From: Chlamydiota bacterium
GTDB lineage: Bacteria; Chlamydiota; Chlamydiia; Chlamydiales; Rhabdochlamydiaceae
Length of the DNA stretch: 16,481 nucleotides
Assembly: GCA_023269365.1 (NCBI GenBank)
Contig: JAHFTN010000018.1
Location: 1-16,481, forward strand
Reading direction: 5' to 3'
In this document: piece after piece, positions 6,998 through 13,475 of the stretch
Layout of the letters: each line of letters opens with the position of its first letter
How positions within the stretch are numbered: position 1 is the stretch's first letter
The notes under the pieces: generated by a model
Told to the model about the DNA's origin: nothing
The model's input: the letters and a program-made list of their open reading frames with translations, nothing else
Databases searched by the model: none
Made by a program: the position numbers and the translations under genes

Positions 6998-7678
6998 TTA
7001 AAACGGCTTTCTGATGAGGAGGGTGTGGAGACTGTCTTTGAGGAAATCGTTGAAGATGTACCCCATTTTTTTTAGGTCGACGGCGTGGGGATCTTTAGTG
7101 TCTGCTTTGAAAAGGGTTTTTTCAGCGCTGTAGCCGATGAGGAGAAACTCGAGCCCCTTGACGGAGAAGAGTTGGGTCCACGGCAGGGGAAGCGCGGGGG
7201 AAATGAATAGCGCATTGCCCGCTTTTGTAGGCATAGGGAAGAAGGGGAGTGGAGCAGCAAGGTCGCTCAAGGGCAATAGGAGCGCTCCTAAGAGGGGAGA
7301 TAGACAGTTCGTCTCCTGTAAGCAAGTATTGTCTGCGAAGGGGGAAGGGGAGTTGTGCGTGATTAAAAAGGTCTGATCGAACCCAAAGCGGATAGAAGAG
7401 GCGTGAAATAACTCGAGGCCAAGTGTTGCGAACTCCAACTTGTGTGTAAACTTTTTAAGGGCCCTGTCTGCAAAAGAGAGGTTGTAGCTTGCCAAGAAGA
7501 GCTCTTGCGCTGTTTTTTTGTGGATATGGTCAGGTGCAACTTTTAGCTTTTTTGCCAATGTGGCATGAATCTTCTCTCTGAGCTCAGCAACGCGCGCGCA
7601 AGGAAGGACCCCCTCTAGCTCGATGAATAGGTTTTTATCAAAAAAGGTTTTAAGTTCTGGAGAAAGAGCAAATCGCAT
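6998..7678 (-). CDS. Conserved protein of unknown function next to dapL
   Basis: This 226-residue protein is probably cytoplasmic: there is no signal peptide and no membrane segment. I do not recognise it firmly. The N-terminal stretch FFDKNLFIELEGVLPCARVAELREKI (split over 12-37) and the later PMPTKAGNALFISPALPLPW with LLIGYS resemble the two ends of phytanoyl-CoA-dioxygenase-type (PhyH) folds, but I cannot place the iron-binding His-x-Asp...His set, so a degenerate or different fold is equally possible. It begins 4 nt after the dapL stop codon and must be co-transcribed with it. I recall that chlamydial genomes carry an uncharacterised gene beside the dapL orthologue, which would make this a lineage-conserved partner. 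A role in the diaminopimelate branch is only suggested by position. Confidence 0.7.
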   Translation of the reverse strand: MRFALSPELKTFFDKNLFIELEGVLPCARVAELREKIHATLAKKLKVAPDHIHKKTAQELFLASYNLSFADRALKKFTHKLEFATLGLELFHASSIRFGFDQTFLITHNSPSPFADNTCLQETNCLSPLLGALLLPLSDLAAPLPFFPMPTKAGNALFISPALPLPWTQLFSVKGLEFLLIGYSAEKTLFKADTKDPHAVDLKKMGYIFNDFLKDSLHTLLIRKPF

Positions 7679-7682
7679 GGGA

Positions 7683-8873
7683 TCAAGTATAAAGACGCAG
7701 ACGTTCTAGGGCAAGGGTCATTTTTTCAGGGGTCGTGAAGGTGGACAGGCGGATAAATCCTTCTCCCAGTGATCCAAAGCCGCACCCTGGAATAGAAAGG
7801 ATGTGGGTGTTTTTTAGTAGGGATTCAAAAAATTCCCACGAGGATTTTTTATCGGGATTCTTTACCCAAATGTAAGGGGAATCGGTCCCTCCATAGCAGG
7901 TTAGCCCCAAGGAGATAAGTTGTTTTTTTAACCGAGCTCCTTGAGCCAGATAGGTAGCTACCTGTGCTTTTGTCTCTTGGTGCCCTTCTTTAGAATAGAC
8001 CGCCTCAGCAGCCCGTTGGATCGGGTAAGCAACGCCGTTGGATTTGATCGACTGGCGCCGCTCCCAAAAGGGGAGTAAAGATTTTTTTTCTCCATGCAGA
8101 TTTACTTTAAGGGTATGGGGCAGCACCGTATAGCCGCAGCGCAGGCCCGTAAATCCCGCCGACTTGGAAAAGCTGTGAAATTCAATGGCGCACTCCTTAG
8201 CACCTTCGATCTCAAAAATGCTTTTTGGGACATCTCTAGAAGTGATAAAAGCCTCATAAGCGGCATCAAAAAGAATAAGAGCTTCCTGCTCGAGGGCATA
8301 ATCGACCCAGCGCTCGAGGTGTTGCCGCGTCATCGCAACTCCCGTGGGGTTACTAGGGGAGCAGAGGTAGATGAGTCGGCATCTCTTTTTGGGAGGCAGG
8401 GGAGTAAATTGGTTTTCTTCAAGACAGGGGAGTTCCACAATAGAGTGGTGCCCTCGCAAAATCGAAGAGTTGAGGTAAGCAGGGTAGGTGGGATTGGGGA
8501 TGCCGATCTCATTTGCAAGATCAAAGAGATCTAAGATATTGAGCACGTCGCTATTGATCCCATCTGAGATGAAAATGGCTTCCTTGTCGATTCTTAGATG
8601 GGCAAAGGTGTGTTTGTGGATGGCATTTCTTAAAAAATCATACCCGTTAGAAGAAGCATACCCTCGGAGCCCTTCTAGTGTTGCCATTTCTAAGGCGGCA
8701 GTTCCAATGGCTTTTGCAAGACTCGGCGCTAAGGGGAGCGCTACATCCCCAATCCCTAAATTTATAATTTGAGCCTCGGGGGAGGTGCTCTTTAGCTCTT
8801 CGAGTTTTTTCTCGATGAGAGGGAAGATATAGGCTTGGTTTAGAGCTGTAAAGTGGGGATTTAACATTGTCAT
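7683..8873 (-). CDS. dapL: LL-diaminopimelate aminotransferase (DapL)
   Basis: DapL converts tetrahydrodipicolinate to LL-diaminopimelate in a single PLP-dependent transamination, bypassing DapD/C/E; in chlamydiae it supplies mDAP for the small amount of peptidoglycan. The 396 residues show the class I/II aminotransferase fold: NLGIGDVALP (38-47), CSPSNPTG (171-178), the PLP-contacting D203 in ILFDAAYEAF, and the Schiff-base lysine K237 in SFSKSAGFTGLRCGY. The last of these blocks is strongly DapL-like. The start at 8873 is a little doubtful: an ATG two codons later (8867) gives MLNPHF, closer to family N-termini, and neither has a clear ribosome-binding site. It is divergent from rnc with about 97 nt between them and is followed directly by the unknown gene at 7678. 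Confidence 0.93.
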   Translation of the reverse strand: MTMLNPHFTALNQAYIFPLIEKKLEELKSTSPEAQIINLGIGDVALPLAPSLAKAIGTAALEMATLEGLRGYASSNGYDFLRNAIHKHTFAHLRIDKEAIFISDGINSDVLNILDLFDLANEIGIPNPTYPAYLNSSILRGHHSIVELPCLEENQFTPLPPKKRCRLIYLCSPSNPTGVAMTRQHLERWVDYALEQEALILFDAAYEAFITSRDVPKSIFEIEGAKECAIEFHSFSKSAGFTGLRCGYTVLPHTLKVNLHGEKKSLLPFWERRQSIKSNGVAYPIQRAAEAVYSKEGHQETKAQVATYLAQGARLKKQLISLGLTCYGGTDSPYIWVKNPDKKSSWEFFESLLKNTHILSIPGCGFGSLGEGFIRLSTFTTPEKMTLALERLRLYT

Positions 8874-8970
8874 AGTCAGCTTAGTATCGCAATTTTATGA
8901 GCATCTGGCAACTTTTTACTGTGTTTTTTTGAGATTTGTCTTACGATGGGACTTTACGTAAGGAAGTGTG

Positions 8971-9702
8971 ATGAAAATACCGATGAATCCTGTCGAGGAA
9001 TTGACTGCAAGGGTTCCTTTGATTGAAGACAAACTAAATTATAGTTTTTCTGATAAGCAACTTTTAGTTCTTTCCTTTATCCACCGCTCTTTTTTTAATG
9101 AAAATAGAACGCTCATCGCGCAGAACAACGAGAGGTTGGAGTTTTTGGGAGATTCTGTTTTGGGACTTGTCGTTTCAGACCACTTATATACCCACCTGCC
9201 ACAAGAAGCGGAGGGGCAGCTTTCTCATCTGCGCTCCCATATCGTTGAAGCTAGCAATTGCGCCCATTTTTTAAACCAGCTCGGCATTTCTCAATATATC
9301 CTTCTCGGAAAAGGGGAGAGGATGAATGAGGGAAGAGGTCGGGAGACGATTTTGGCAGATCTTTTTGAAGCGCTAATTGGAGCGATCTACTTGGATGGGG
9401 GTCTCGGGGCTGTGAAGCAGTTCTTCTTCGATCATTACTCTACAAAGATGGGAGAGTGTTTGAATCGTCCTTTGCGCAATTGGAAAGCAGAACTGCAAGA
9501 TTATTCTCAGAAGAAACACCAAAGACCTCCCATGTACCGCATCCTCAAAGAGACGGGGCCCGATCACAGTAAGACATTTCTTGTCGTCGTGAGTATTAAT
9601 GGGATGGATCAGGGGGAAGGAAGGGGTTCTTCTAAAAAAGAGGCAGAGCAAGCAGCCGCAGAAGATGTTCTCAAAAAATTAGGGGAGAGAGAGGGTGGCT
9701 AA
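8971..9702 (+). CDS. rnc: Ribonuclease III
   Basis: RNase III cleaves double-stranded RNA, matures rRNA precursors and processes some mRNAs. With the ATG at 8971 the protein has 243 residues, the normal length. The signature NERLEFLGDSVL (53-64) carries the catalytic acidic residues, and ADLFEALIGAIYLDGG is the second conserved block. The C-terminal part from about residue 165 is a double-stranded-RNA-binding domain, ending in SSKKEAEQAAAEDVLKKL. I chose the ATG over the GTG one codon upstream because AAGGA is then about 6 nt away. The stop overlaps the radA start by 8 nt. The gene leads a tight run rnc-radA-hemC-hemD. Confidence 0.95.
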   Translation: MKIPMNPVEELTARVPLIEDKLNYSFSDKQLLVLSFIHRSFFNENRTLIAQNNERLEFLGDSVLGLVVSDHLYTHLPQEAEGQLSHLRSHIVEASNCAHFLNQLGISQYILLGKGERMNEGRGRETILADLFEALIGAIYLDGGLGAVKQFFFDHYSTKMGECLNRPLRNWKAELQDYSQKKHQRPPMYRILKETGPDHSKTFLVVVSINGMDQGEGRGSSKKEAEQAAAEDVLKKLGEREGG

Positions 9703-11065
9703 AGAAAAAGTGCTTTGGGGATGTATCGAATGTGGCCATAAGCAGACGAAGTGGACAGGGAGCTGTTCGACATGCCAAAAATGGAACACTTTTGAGCAAG
9801 AAGTAGAGATCATCGATAAGGGCAAGCGGTTTGATTCGATGAAAACAGAGAGCGCAAAGCCGCTTCGCGTTAAAGAAGTCAGCTCAACAGAATTTCGGCG
9901 TATCACCACAAAGATGCATGAGGTCGATCGCCTCCTTGGAGGAGGGATTGTCGCGGGCTCTTTGAGCCTTGTAGCAGGAGATCCGGGCATTGGGAAGTCG
10001 ACTCTTCTTTTACAGATCGCTCAGAACCTAGCAGAGCAGGGCTTGATTGTTCTTTACATCAGCGGAGAAGAGTCTGTAGAGCAGACCTCTCTTCGAGCGC
10101 GAAGGCTTGGCGTTCAAGATGATCACCTCTACCTCTTGAGCGACACTCTTTTTTCCAATATCAAGGCGCAAATAGAAAAACTCAAGCCCGACATCCTCAT
10201 CATTGATTCGATTCAAATCCTCTATAAGGCAGAACTTCCCTCCTCTCCTGGATCGGTCTCTCAGGTGAGGGAACTTGCGATGGAATTTATGCATATCGCC
10301 AAGGGGATGGGCATTGCGACATTTCTCATTGGACATGTGACAAAATCAGGAGAGATCGCAGGCCCAAGGGTGTTAGAACATATCGTCGATACGGTGCTCG
10401 ATTTTGAAGGGGATCGACAACATGGCTACCGCCTATTGCGCTCTGTGAAAAACAGGTTTGGTCCGACAGAAGATATCGTCCTTTTTCAAATGGGAATGCA
10501 AGGCCTTACAGAAGTGAGCAATCCCTCCTTGGTTTTTCTCGAAGAGAGGCTTAAAAATCTCCCCGGCTCTGTCATCATCCCTACAGTCGAGGGCTCGCGC
10601 GCTCTTCTTATCGAAGTGCAATCTCTTGTTGCGACCACCTCGTTTTCCACTTCCACGCGCAAGTCGGCAGGGCTCGATCAAAACCGCCTCACCCTCCTCT
10701 TGGCCGTCCTTGAGAAAAAGATGGGATATCAGTTGCGCAATTGCGATGTCTTTGTCTCTGTCGCAGGGGGCTTAAAAATCATCGAGCCCGCTATTGATTT
10801 AGGCATCCTCATGGCCATCGGCTCCTCTTTTTGCAACCGCCCTATCGACTCAGAAACGGTGATTTTAGGAGAAGTGGGTCTTGGGGGTGAGGTGCGCGGC
10901 GTGCCTAGGATTGAAACCCGCATCAAAGAAGCGATCCACATGGGATTTAAGCGGTGTGTGTGTCCCAAGCGCAATCTGAAGAGTCTCTCTTCAGAGCTAC
11001 AGAAAAAAATCCGCCTTGTCGGCGTCGACGTTGTGGAGGAAGCGGTGCGTGAGCTTCTCAACTAA
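9695..11065 (+). CDS. radA: DNA repair ATPase RadA (Sms)
   Basis: RadA is a RecA-like DnaB-type helicase that helps branch migration and processing of recombination intermediates. The 456 residues contain, in order, a four-cysteine zinc finger (C10, C13, C24, C27), a Walker A motif GDPGIGKS (95-102), Walker B DILIIDS (166-172), the RadA-specific KNRFG motif (252-256) and a C-terminal Lon-protease-like domain (about 300-456, with SVAGGLKI and GEVGLGGEVR). All diagnostic motifs are intact. It starts with GTG (9695) inside the end of rnc, behind a GGGGAGAG ribosome-binding site, so it is translationally coupled to rnc; its own 3' end overlaps hemC. Confidence 0.96.
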   Translation: MAKEKVLWGCIECGHKQTKWTGSCSTCQKWNTFEQEVEIIDKGKRFDSMKTESAKPLRVKEVSSTEFRRITTKMHEVDRLLGGGIVAGSLSLVAGDPGIGKSTLLLQIAQNLAEQGLIVLYISGEESVEQTSLRARRLGVQDDHLYLLSDTLFSNIKAQIEKLKPDILIIDSIQILYKAELPSSPGSVSQVRELAMEFMHIAKGMGIATFLIGHVTKSGEIAGPRVLEHIVDTVLDFEGDRQHGYRLLRSVKNRFGPTEDIVLFQMGMQGLTEVSNPSLVFLEERLKNLPGSVIIPTVEGSRALLIEVQSLVATTSFSTSTRKSAGLDQNRLTLLLAVLEKKMGYQLRNCDVFVSVAGGLKIIEPAIDLGILMAIGSSFCNRPIDSETVILGEVGLGGEVRGVPRIETRIKEAIHMGFKRCVCPKRNLKSLSSELQKKIRLVGVDVVEEAVRELLN

Positions 11066-11747
11066 AATTTTATCCGTTGCAGCTAGAGGCTCTTTGCTTG
11101 CCAAAGCACAAGTTGAGGAGGTGTTGTTAGAATTACAAATAGTTCACCCCGACGTGCGTTTCCAAATGACTTATGTAAACACTACGGGGGATCTCGACCT
11201 TACAACTTCGCTACGCTCGTTAGAAAAAACCGATTTTTTTACAAAAGAGATCGAAGAGGTGCAACTTCAAGGCCAATGCCAACTCAGCATCCACTCCGCA
11301 AAGGATCTGCCTGCCTCTTTGCAAAGAGGACTTGTGGTCGTTGCCCTTACGCGAGGGGTGGATCCTGCAGATGCACTCGTTTTAGCAAAGGGAAAAACTC
11401 TTGCAGATTTACAAGAGGGAGCAAGAATTGGAACCTCGAGCCTAAGAAGAGAAGAAGCACTTAAGGAATGGCGCGCTGATTTAGTCTGTAGCGACATTCG
11501 CGGAACGATTGAGTCCCGTTTGGAGCAGTTGGATAGGGGCGATTTTGATGGGGTTGTAATGGCAGAGGCGGCTTTGATCCGTTTAAAGTTAGAAAGGCCT
11601 CGCTGGATTCTTCCTGGTAAAGCAGCTCCTTTGCAAGGACAAATTGCCGTTGTGGCCCTTGAAAACGATGAAGAGTGTAAGCAGTTATTTCAATGCATCG
11701 ATGTGAGGGTTCATGAAAACGTGTCTTTATCTGGGAACAGACCCTAA
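11049..11747 (+). CDS. hemC: Porphobilinogen deaminase (hydroxymethylbilane synthase), short chlamydial form
   Basis: HemC joins four porphobilinogens into hydroxymethylbilane. I place the start at GTG 11049, 8 nt after GGAGGA (11035-11040) and overlapping radA by 17 nt; an in-frame TTG at 11016 would add 11 residues unlike any HemC. Domains 1 and 2 are recognisable: AARGS (11-15), the active-site IHSAKDLP (81-88, D86 as catalytic Asp), GTSSLRR (128-134) and DIRGTIESRL (149-158). The chain ends at residue 232, where E. coli HemC (313 residues) continues into domain 3 with the cysteine that anchors the dipyrromethane cofactor (Cys242). That domain and cysteine are absent, and the following DNA codes for hemD in another frame, so this is not a frameshift. 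I recall Chlamydia HemC as similarly short. The 3' end overlaps hemD by 35 nt. Confidence 0.9.
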   Translation: MSFSTKILSVAARGSLLAKAQVEEVLLELQIVHPDVRFQMTYVNTTGDLDLTTSLRSLEKTDFFTKEIEEVQLQGQCQLSIHSAKDLPASLQRGLVVVALTRGVDPADALVLAKGKTLADLQEGARIGTSSLRREEALKEWRADLVCSDIRGTIESRLEQLDRGDFDGVVMAEAALIRLKLERPRWILPGKAAPLQGQIAVVALENDEECKQLFQCIDVRVHENVSLSGNRP

Positions 11748-12360
11748 GCATTTTGCAGAAAAACAGCCCTATTGCCGCATTATCCACACTCCACTCATCC
11801 GCATTGAGCCCAGGCCTGTTACAGATTCAGAGTTACAACAAGCCTACGTAAAATGGCCTCACTATACACACCTCATTGTGACAAGCAAACAATCGGGACG
11901 CGTTCTTTTTGACCATTTGGGAGCACTGCAGATAGGGGAGTTAGATAAAACCTGGATTGCAGTAGGGCAGATTACAGCACAACACTTGGTGGAGCGCGGG
12001 GTTAAAGTTGCCCACGTAGCTACCCCAGAGACGCAAGAAGGAGTCATTGCCCTGCTAGAAACCTTGGATTTGCAACACAGCACACTGTTTTGCCCCAAGT
12101 CCTCTTTGTCTCGACCCTTACTCGAATCGTTTTTAAAGAGTAAAGCTATTGCTTATCAAGCAAGTGTTTTGTATGATACACACTTTGTAAAACCTGTATT
12201 TGAGCCCAATTGGGAGCATATTGATGAGATTGTGTTTACAAGCCCCTCGACCGTAAGCGCATTTATTCAGATTTTTGGGGAGATTCCAGCTGACAAAGTC
12301 TGCACCCCCATCGGCCCGATTACAGCACAAGCTTTAAGAGAAAAAATAACAAGATATTAG
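11713..12360 (+). CDS. hemD: Uroporphyrinogen-III synthase, C-terminus cut short
   Basis: HemD closes and inverts hydroxymethylbilane to uroporphyrinogen III, directly after HemC. The family is weakly conserved, but the pattern is clear: YTHLIVTSKQSGRVLFDHL early, WIAVGQITAQHLVERGV, VIALLETLD with FCPKSS, IDEIVFTSPSTVSAFIQIF and CTPIGPITAQALRE. The ATG at 11713 has GAGGG just upstream and lies inside the end of hemC. The protein has 215 residues; E. coli HemD has 246, and the missing part is the last 25-30 residues (the helix and strand after the GPITA..A block). The final codons (KITRY then TAG) are encoded by the left arm of the palindromic repeat at 12341-12420, so the repeat appears to have replaced the original 3' end. 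Whether the protein still works is open; the conserved tail usually includes part of domain 1. Confidence 0.85.
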   Translation: MKTCLYLGTDPKHFAEKQPYCRIIHTPLIRIEPRPVTDSELQQAYVKWPHYTHLIVTSKQSGRVLFDHLGALQIGELDKTWIAVGQITAQHLVERGVKVAHVATPETQEGVIALLETLDLQHSTLFCPKSSLSRPLLESFLKSKAIAYQASVLYDTHFVKPVFEPNWEHIDEIVFTSPSTVSAFIQIFGEIPADKVCTPIGPITAQALREKITRY

Positions 12361-12420
12361 GATGGACAGGATAAAATGCAATTCCCCATCCTGCCCATCT
12401 TGATATCTTGTTATTTTTTT
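12341..12420. repeat. Dispersed palindromic repeat, copy B, also a strong terminator after hemD
   Basis: The arms 12341-12372 and 12388-12419 are 32 bases long; 29 of 32 positions match exactly and 31 can pair in RNA if G-U pairs are allowed. The loop is 15 nt. The arm starts with a run of A and ends with a run of T, so it works as an intrinsic terminator in either direction. It shares ATAACAA, TAGGATGGACAGGATAA and ATATCTTGTTATTTTT with copy A (6811-6890). It contains the hemD stop codon (12358-12360). Confidence 0.85.
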
Positions 12421-12438
12421 TCTTCTCATGAACCCTTA

Positions 12439-12622
12439 AACTGGACTTTAGCCATTGGGGGGCGGCACGTTCGCGAGATAAAGCCTCCTGGCTCTATTGG
12501 CTTTATTAATGGTCGGCTTGAATAAGCCACCATTAATAAAAAAGCCTCGTAAGAGGCCCGTACCAATAGAGCCAGGAGGCTTTAGACGCGAACTTGCCTC
12601 CACCAAGGGCTAAAGTCCAGTT
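12439..12622. mobile_element. 184-bp inverted-repeat element, MITE-like, in front of sodA
   Basis: The arms 12439-12500 (62 nt) and 12563-12622 (60 nt) are inverted copies: the outer 15 bases and the inner 22 bases match perfectly, with about six mismatches and two single-base gaps between. Two further hairpins lie inside: 12502-12540 (TTTATTAATGGT plus GGCTT arms, one bulged C, loop GAAT) and 12544-12557 (GCCTC/GAGGC, loop GTAA), giving a three-branched fold. On the minus strand the small hairpin is followed by six T, a classical terminator. TAA lies at both outer edges if the element is taken as ACTGG...CCAGT (12440-12621), a possible 3-bp target duplication. No reading frame is convincing inside it. 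MITE is my preferred reading; a structured leader RNA for sodA is the alternative. Confidence 0.6.
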
Positions 12623-12641
12623 AAAACAAACGAGGTCTTCT

Positions 12642-13247
12642 ATGTCCACGCCTTTCAAACTTCCTGAGCTCCCTTACGATTTTTCTGCATTAGAACCTGT
12701 GATTTCAGCAGAGATTATGCAACTGCACTACGCAAAACACCACCAAGCTTACGTCACAAACCTCAATGCAGCTCTTGAAAAATACCAAGAAGCCTCAGAA
12801 AAAAACGATGTCGCTGCGATGATTGCCTTGCAGGGCGCCATTCGATTCAATGGGGGAGGGCATGTTAACCACTCGATTTTCTGGACCAATTTGGCTCCGA
12901 AAGGAAAAGGGGGCACTCCTTCTGGAGAATTGGCAAAGGCAATTGTCACAGAATTTGGCTCTGTGGAAGCTTGTCTAGAAAAACTGAGTCAATCGACAGT
13001 GGCCATTCAAGGTTCCGGTTGGGGTTGGTTGGGATTTAATAAAGCCTCTCAACGCCTCTCTCTTGCCACCTGCGCCAACCAAGACCCCCTGAGTACGCAA
13101 GGACTGATTCCCTTATTCGGTATCGATGTTTGGGAACATGCTTACTACCTGCAGTATAAGAACGTGCGCGCCGACTACGTAAAAAATTTATTGTCAATTG
13201 TCAATTGGAAAAATGTCGAAGAGCGGTTCTCGAAAGCCAAACTTTGA
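12642..13247 (+). CDS. sodA: Superoxide dismutase, manganese type
   Basis: The enzyme converts superoxide to peroxide and oxygen. The ATG at 12642 follows GAGG by 6 nt and gives 201 residues; an upstream in-frame ATG at 12594 lies in the inverted-repeat element and adds an unlikely basic tail. Metal ligands are all present: H29 (LHYAKHHQAYV), H78 (GGGHVNHSIFW), D163 and H167 (DVWEHAYY). The GGGHxNH block together with Q148 in CANQDP is the pattern of Mn (or cambialistic) rather than Fe enzymes. It is monocistronic here: a strong terminator and the 184-bp element lie upstream, and the toxin remnant and the accD promoter downstream. No promoter is obvious outside the element, so transcription may start within it. 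Chlamydial genomes carry this gene (sodM) beside accD. Confidence 0.95.
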   Translation: MSTPFKLPELPYDFSALEPVISAEIMQLHYAKHHQAYVTNLNAALEKYQEASEKNDVAAMIALQGAIRFNGGGHVNHSIFWTNLAPKGKGGTPSGELAKAIVTEFGSVEACLEKLSQSTVAIQGSGWGWLGFNKASQRLSLATCANQDPLSTQGLIPLFGIDVWEHAYYLQYKNVRADYVKNLLSIVNWKNVEERFSKAKL

Positions 13248-13270
13248 AGAACTATAGAGGACATTGATTT

Positions 13271-13367
13271 CGCTCTGGTTGGTATCGAATTGTATATCAA
13301 GTGGATGAGAAAAAAGCAATTAATTCTTATATTGAAAATAAGGCACAGAGGGAGCGTTTATGATTGA
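13271..13367 (+). pseudogene. Remnant of a RelE/ParE-type toxin gene, frameshifted
   Basis: Frame 13280-13315 reads WYRIVYQVDEKK, and the frame shifted by one base (13317-13367) reads QLILILKIRHRGSVYD and then stops. Joined, these look like the C-terminal half of a RelE/ParE toxin: the YRIVY strand, an acidic turn, a hydrophobic strand and the terminal RHR..VY. The break falls in a run of six A (13310-13315), and removing one base restores the frame. Upstream, 13261-13279 may hold LRSG in a further shifted frame. No start codon, no N-terminal half and no antitoxin gene are visible, so it is a dead fragment. Confidence 0.55.
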
Positions 13368-13413
13368 AAGAGTGGGATTAAATTTTTTATTGCTTATTTG
13401 TAGATTTTGAAGG

Positions 13414-13443
13414 TTGAAGCTCTCTTTCGGGCTGTGATATAAT
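13414..13443 (+). promoter_or_regulatory. Probable promoter of accD-dut-ptsN-ptsN
   Basis: TTGAAG (13414-13419) and a perfect TATAAT (13438-13443) are separated by 18 nt, and the accD start lies about 30 nt downstream. This fits a housekeeping sigma-66/sigma-70-type promoter for the four-gene operon. Confidence 0.6.
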
Positions 13444-13475
13444 GGCATAGAAATAAATATTTTACAGGGATGGTT

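Noticed and set aside
8094..8534. A 146-codon open frame on the plus strand inside dapL
   Set aside because: It is fully antisense to the conserved PLP-binding part of dapL, has no ribosome-binding site and resembles no family; it is a by-product of dapL codon use.
11016..11048. TTG start that would lengthen HemC by 11 residues
   Set aside because: It lies deep in radA, and GTG 11049 has GGAGGA at 8 nt and begins close to the family start.
11713..11747. A frameshift splitting a full-length HemC
   Set aside because: The sequence after the HemC stop codes for a recognisable HemD in the other frame, not for HemC domain 3.
12439..12622. Integron attC site or CRISPR repeat
   Set aside because: There is no integrase-type RYYYAAC/GTTRRRY core, no array of repeats and spacers, and no cas or intI gene; one inverted pair with two inner hairpins fits a MITE or RNA better.
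12594..12641. In-frame upstream ATG extending SodA by 16 residues
   Set aside because: The extension lies in the inverted-repeat element, is basic and unlike SOD N-termini; ATG 12642 has GAGG at good spacing.
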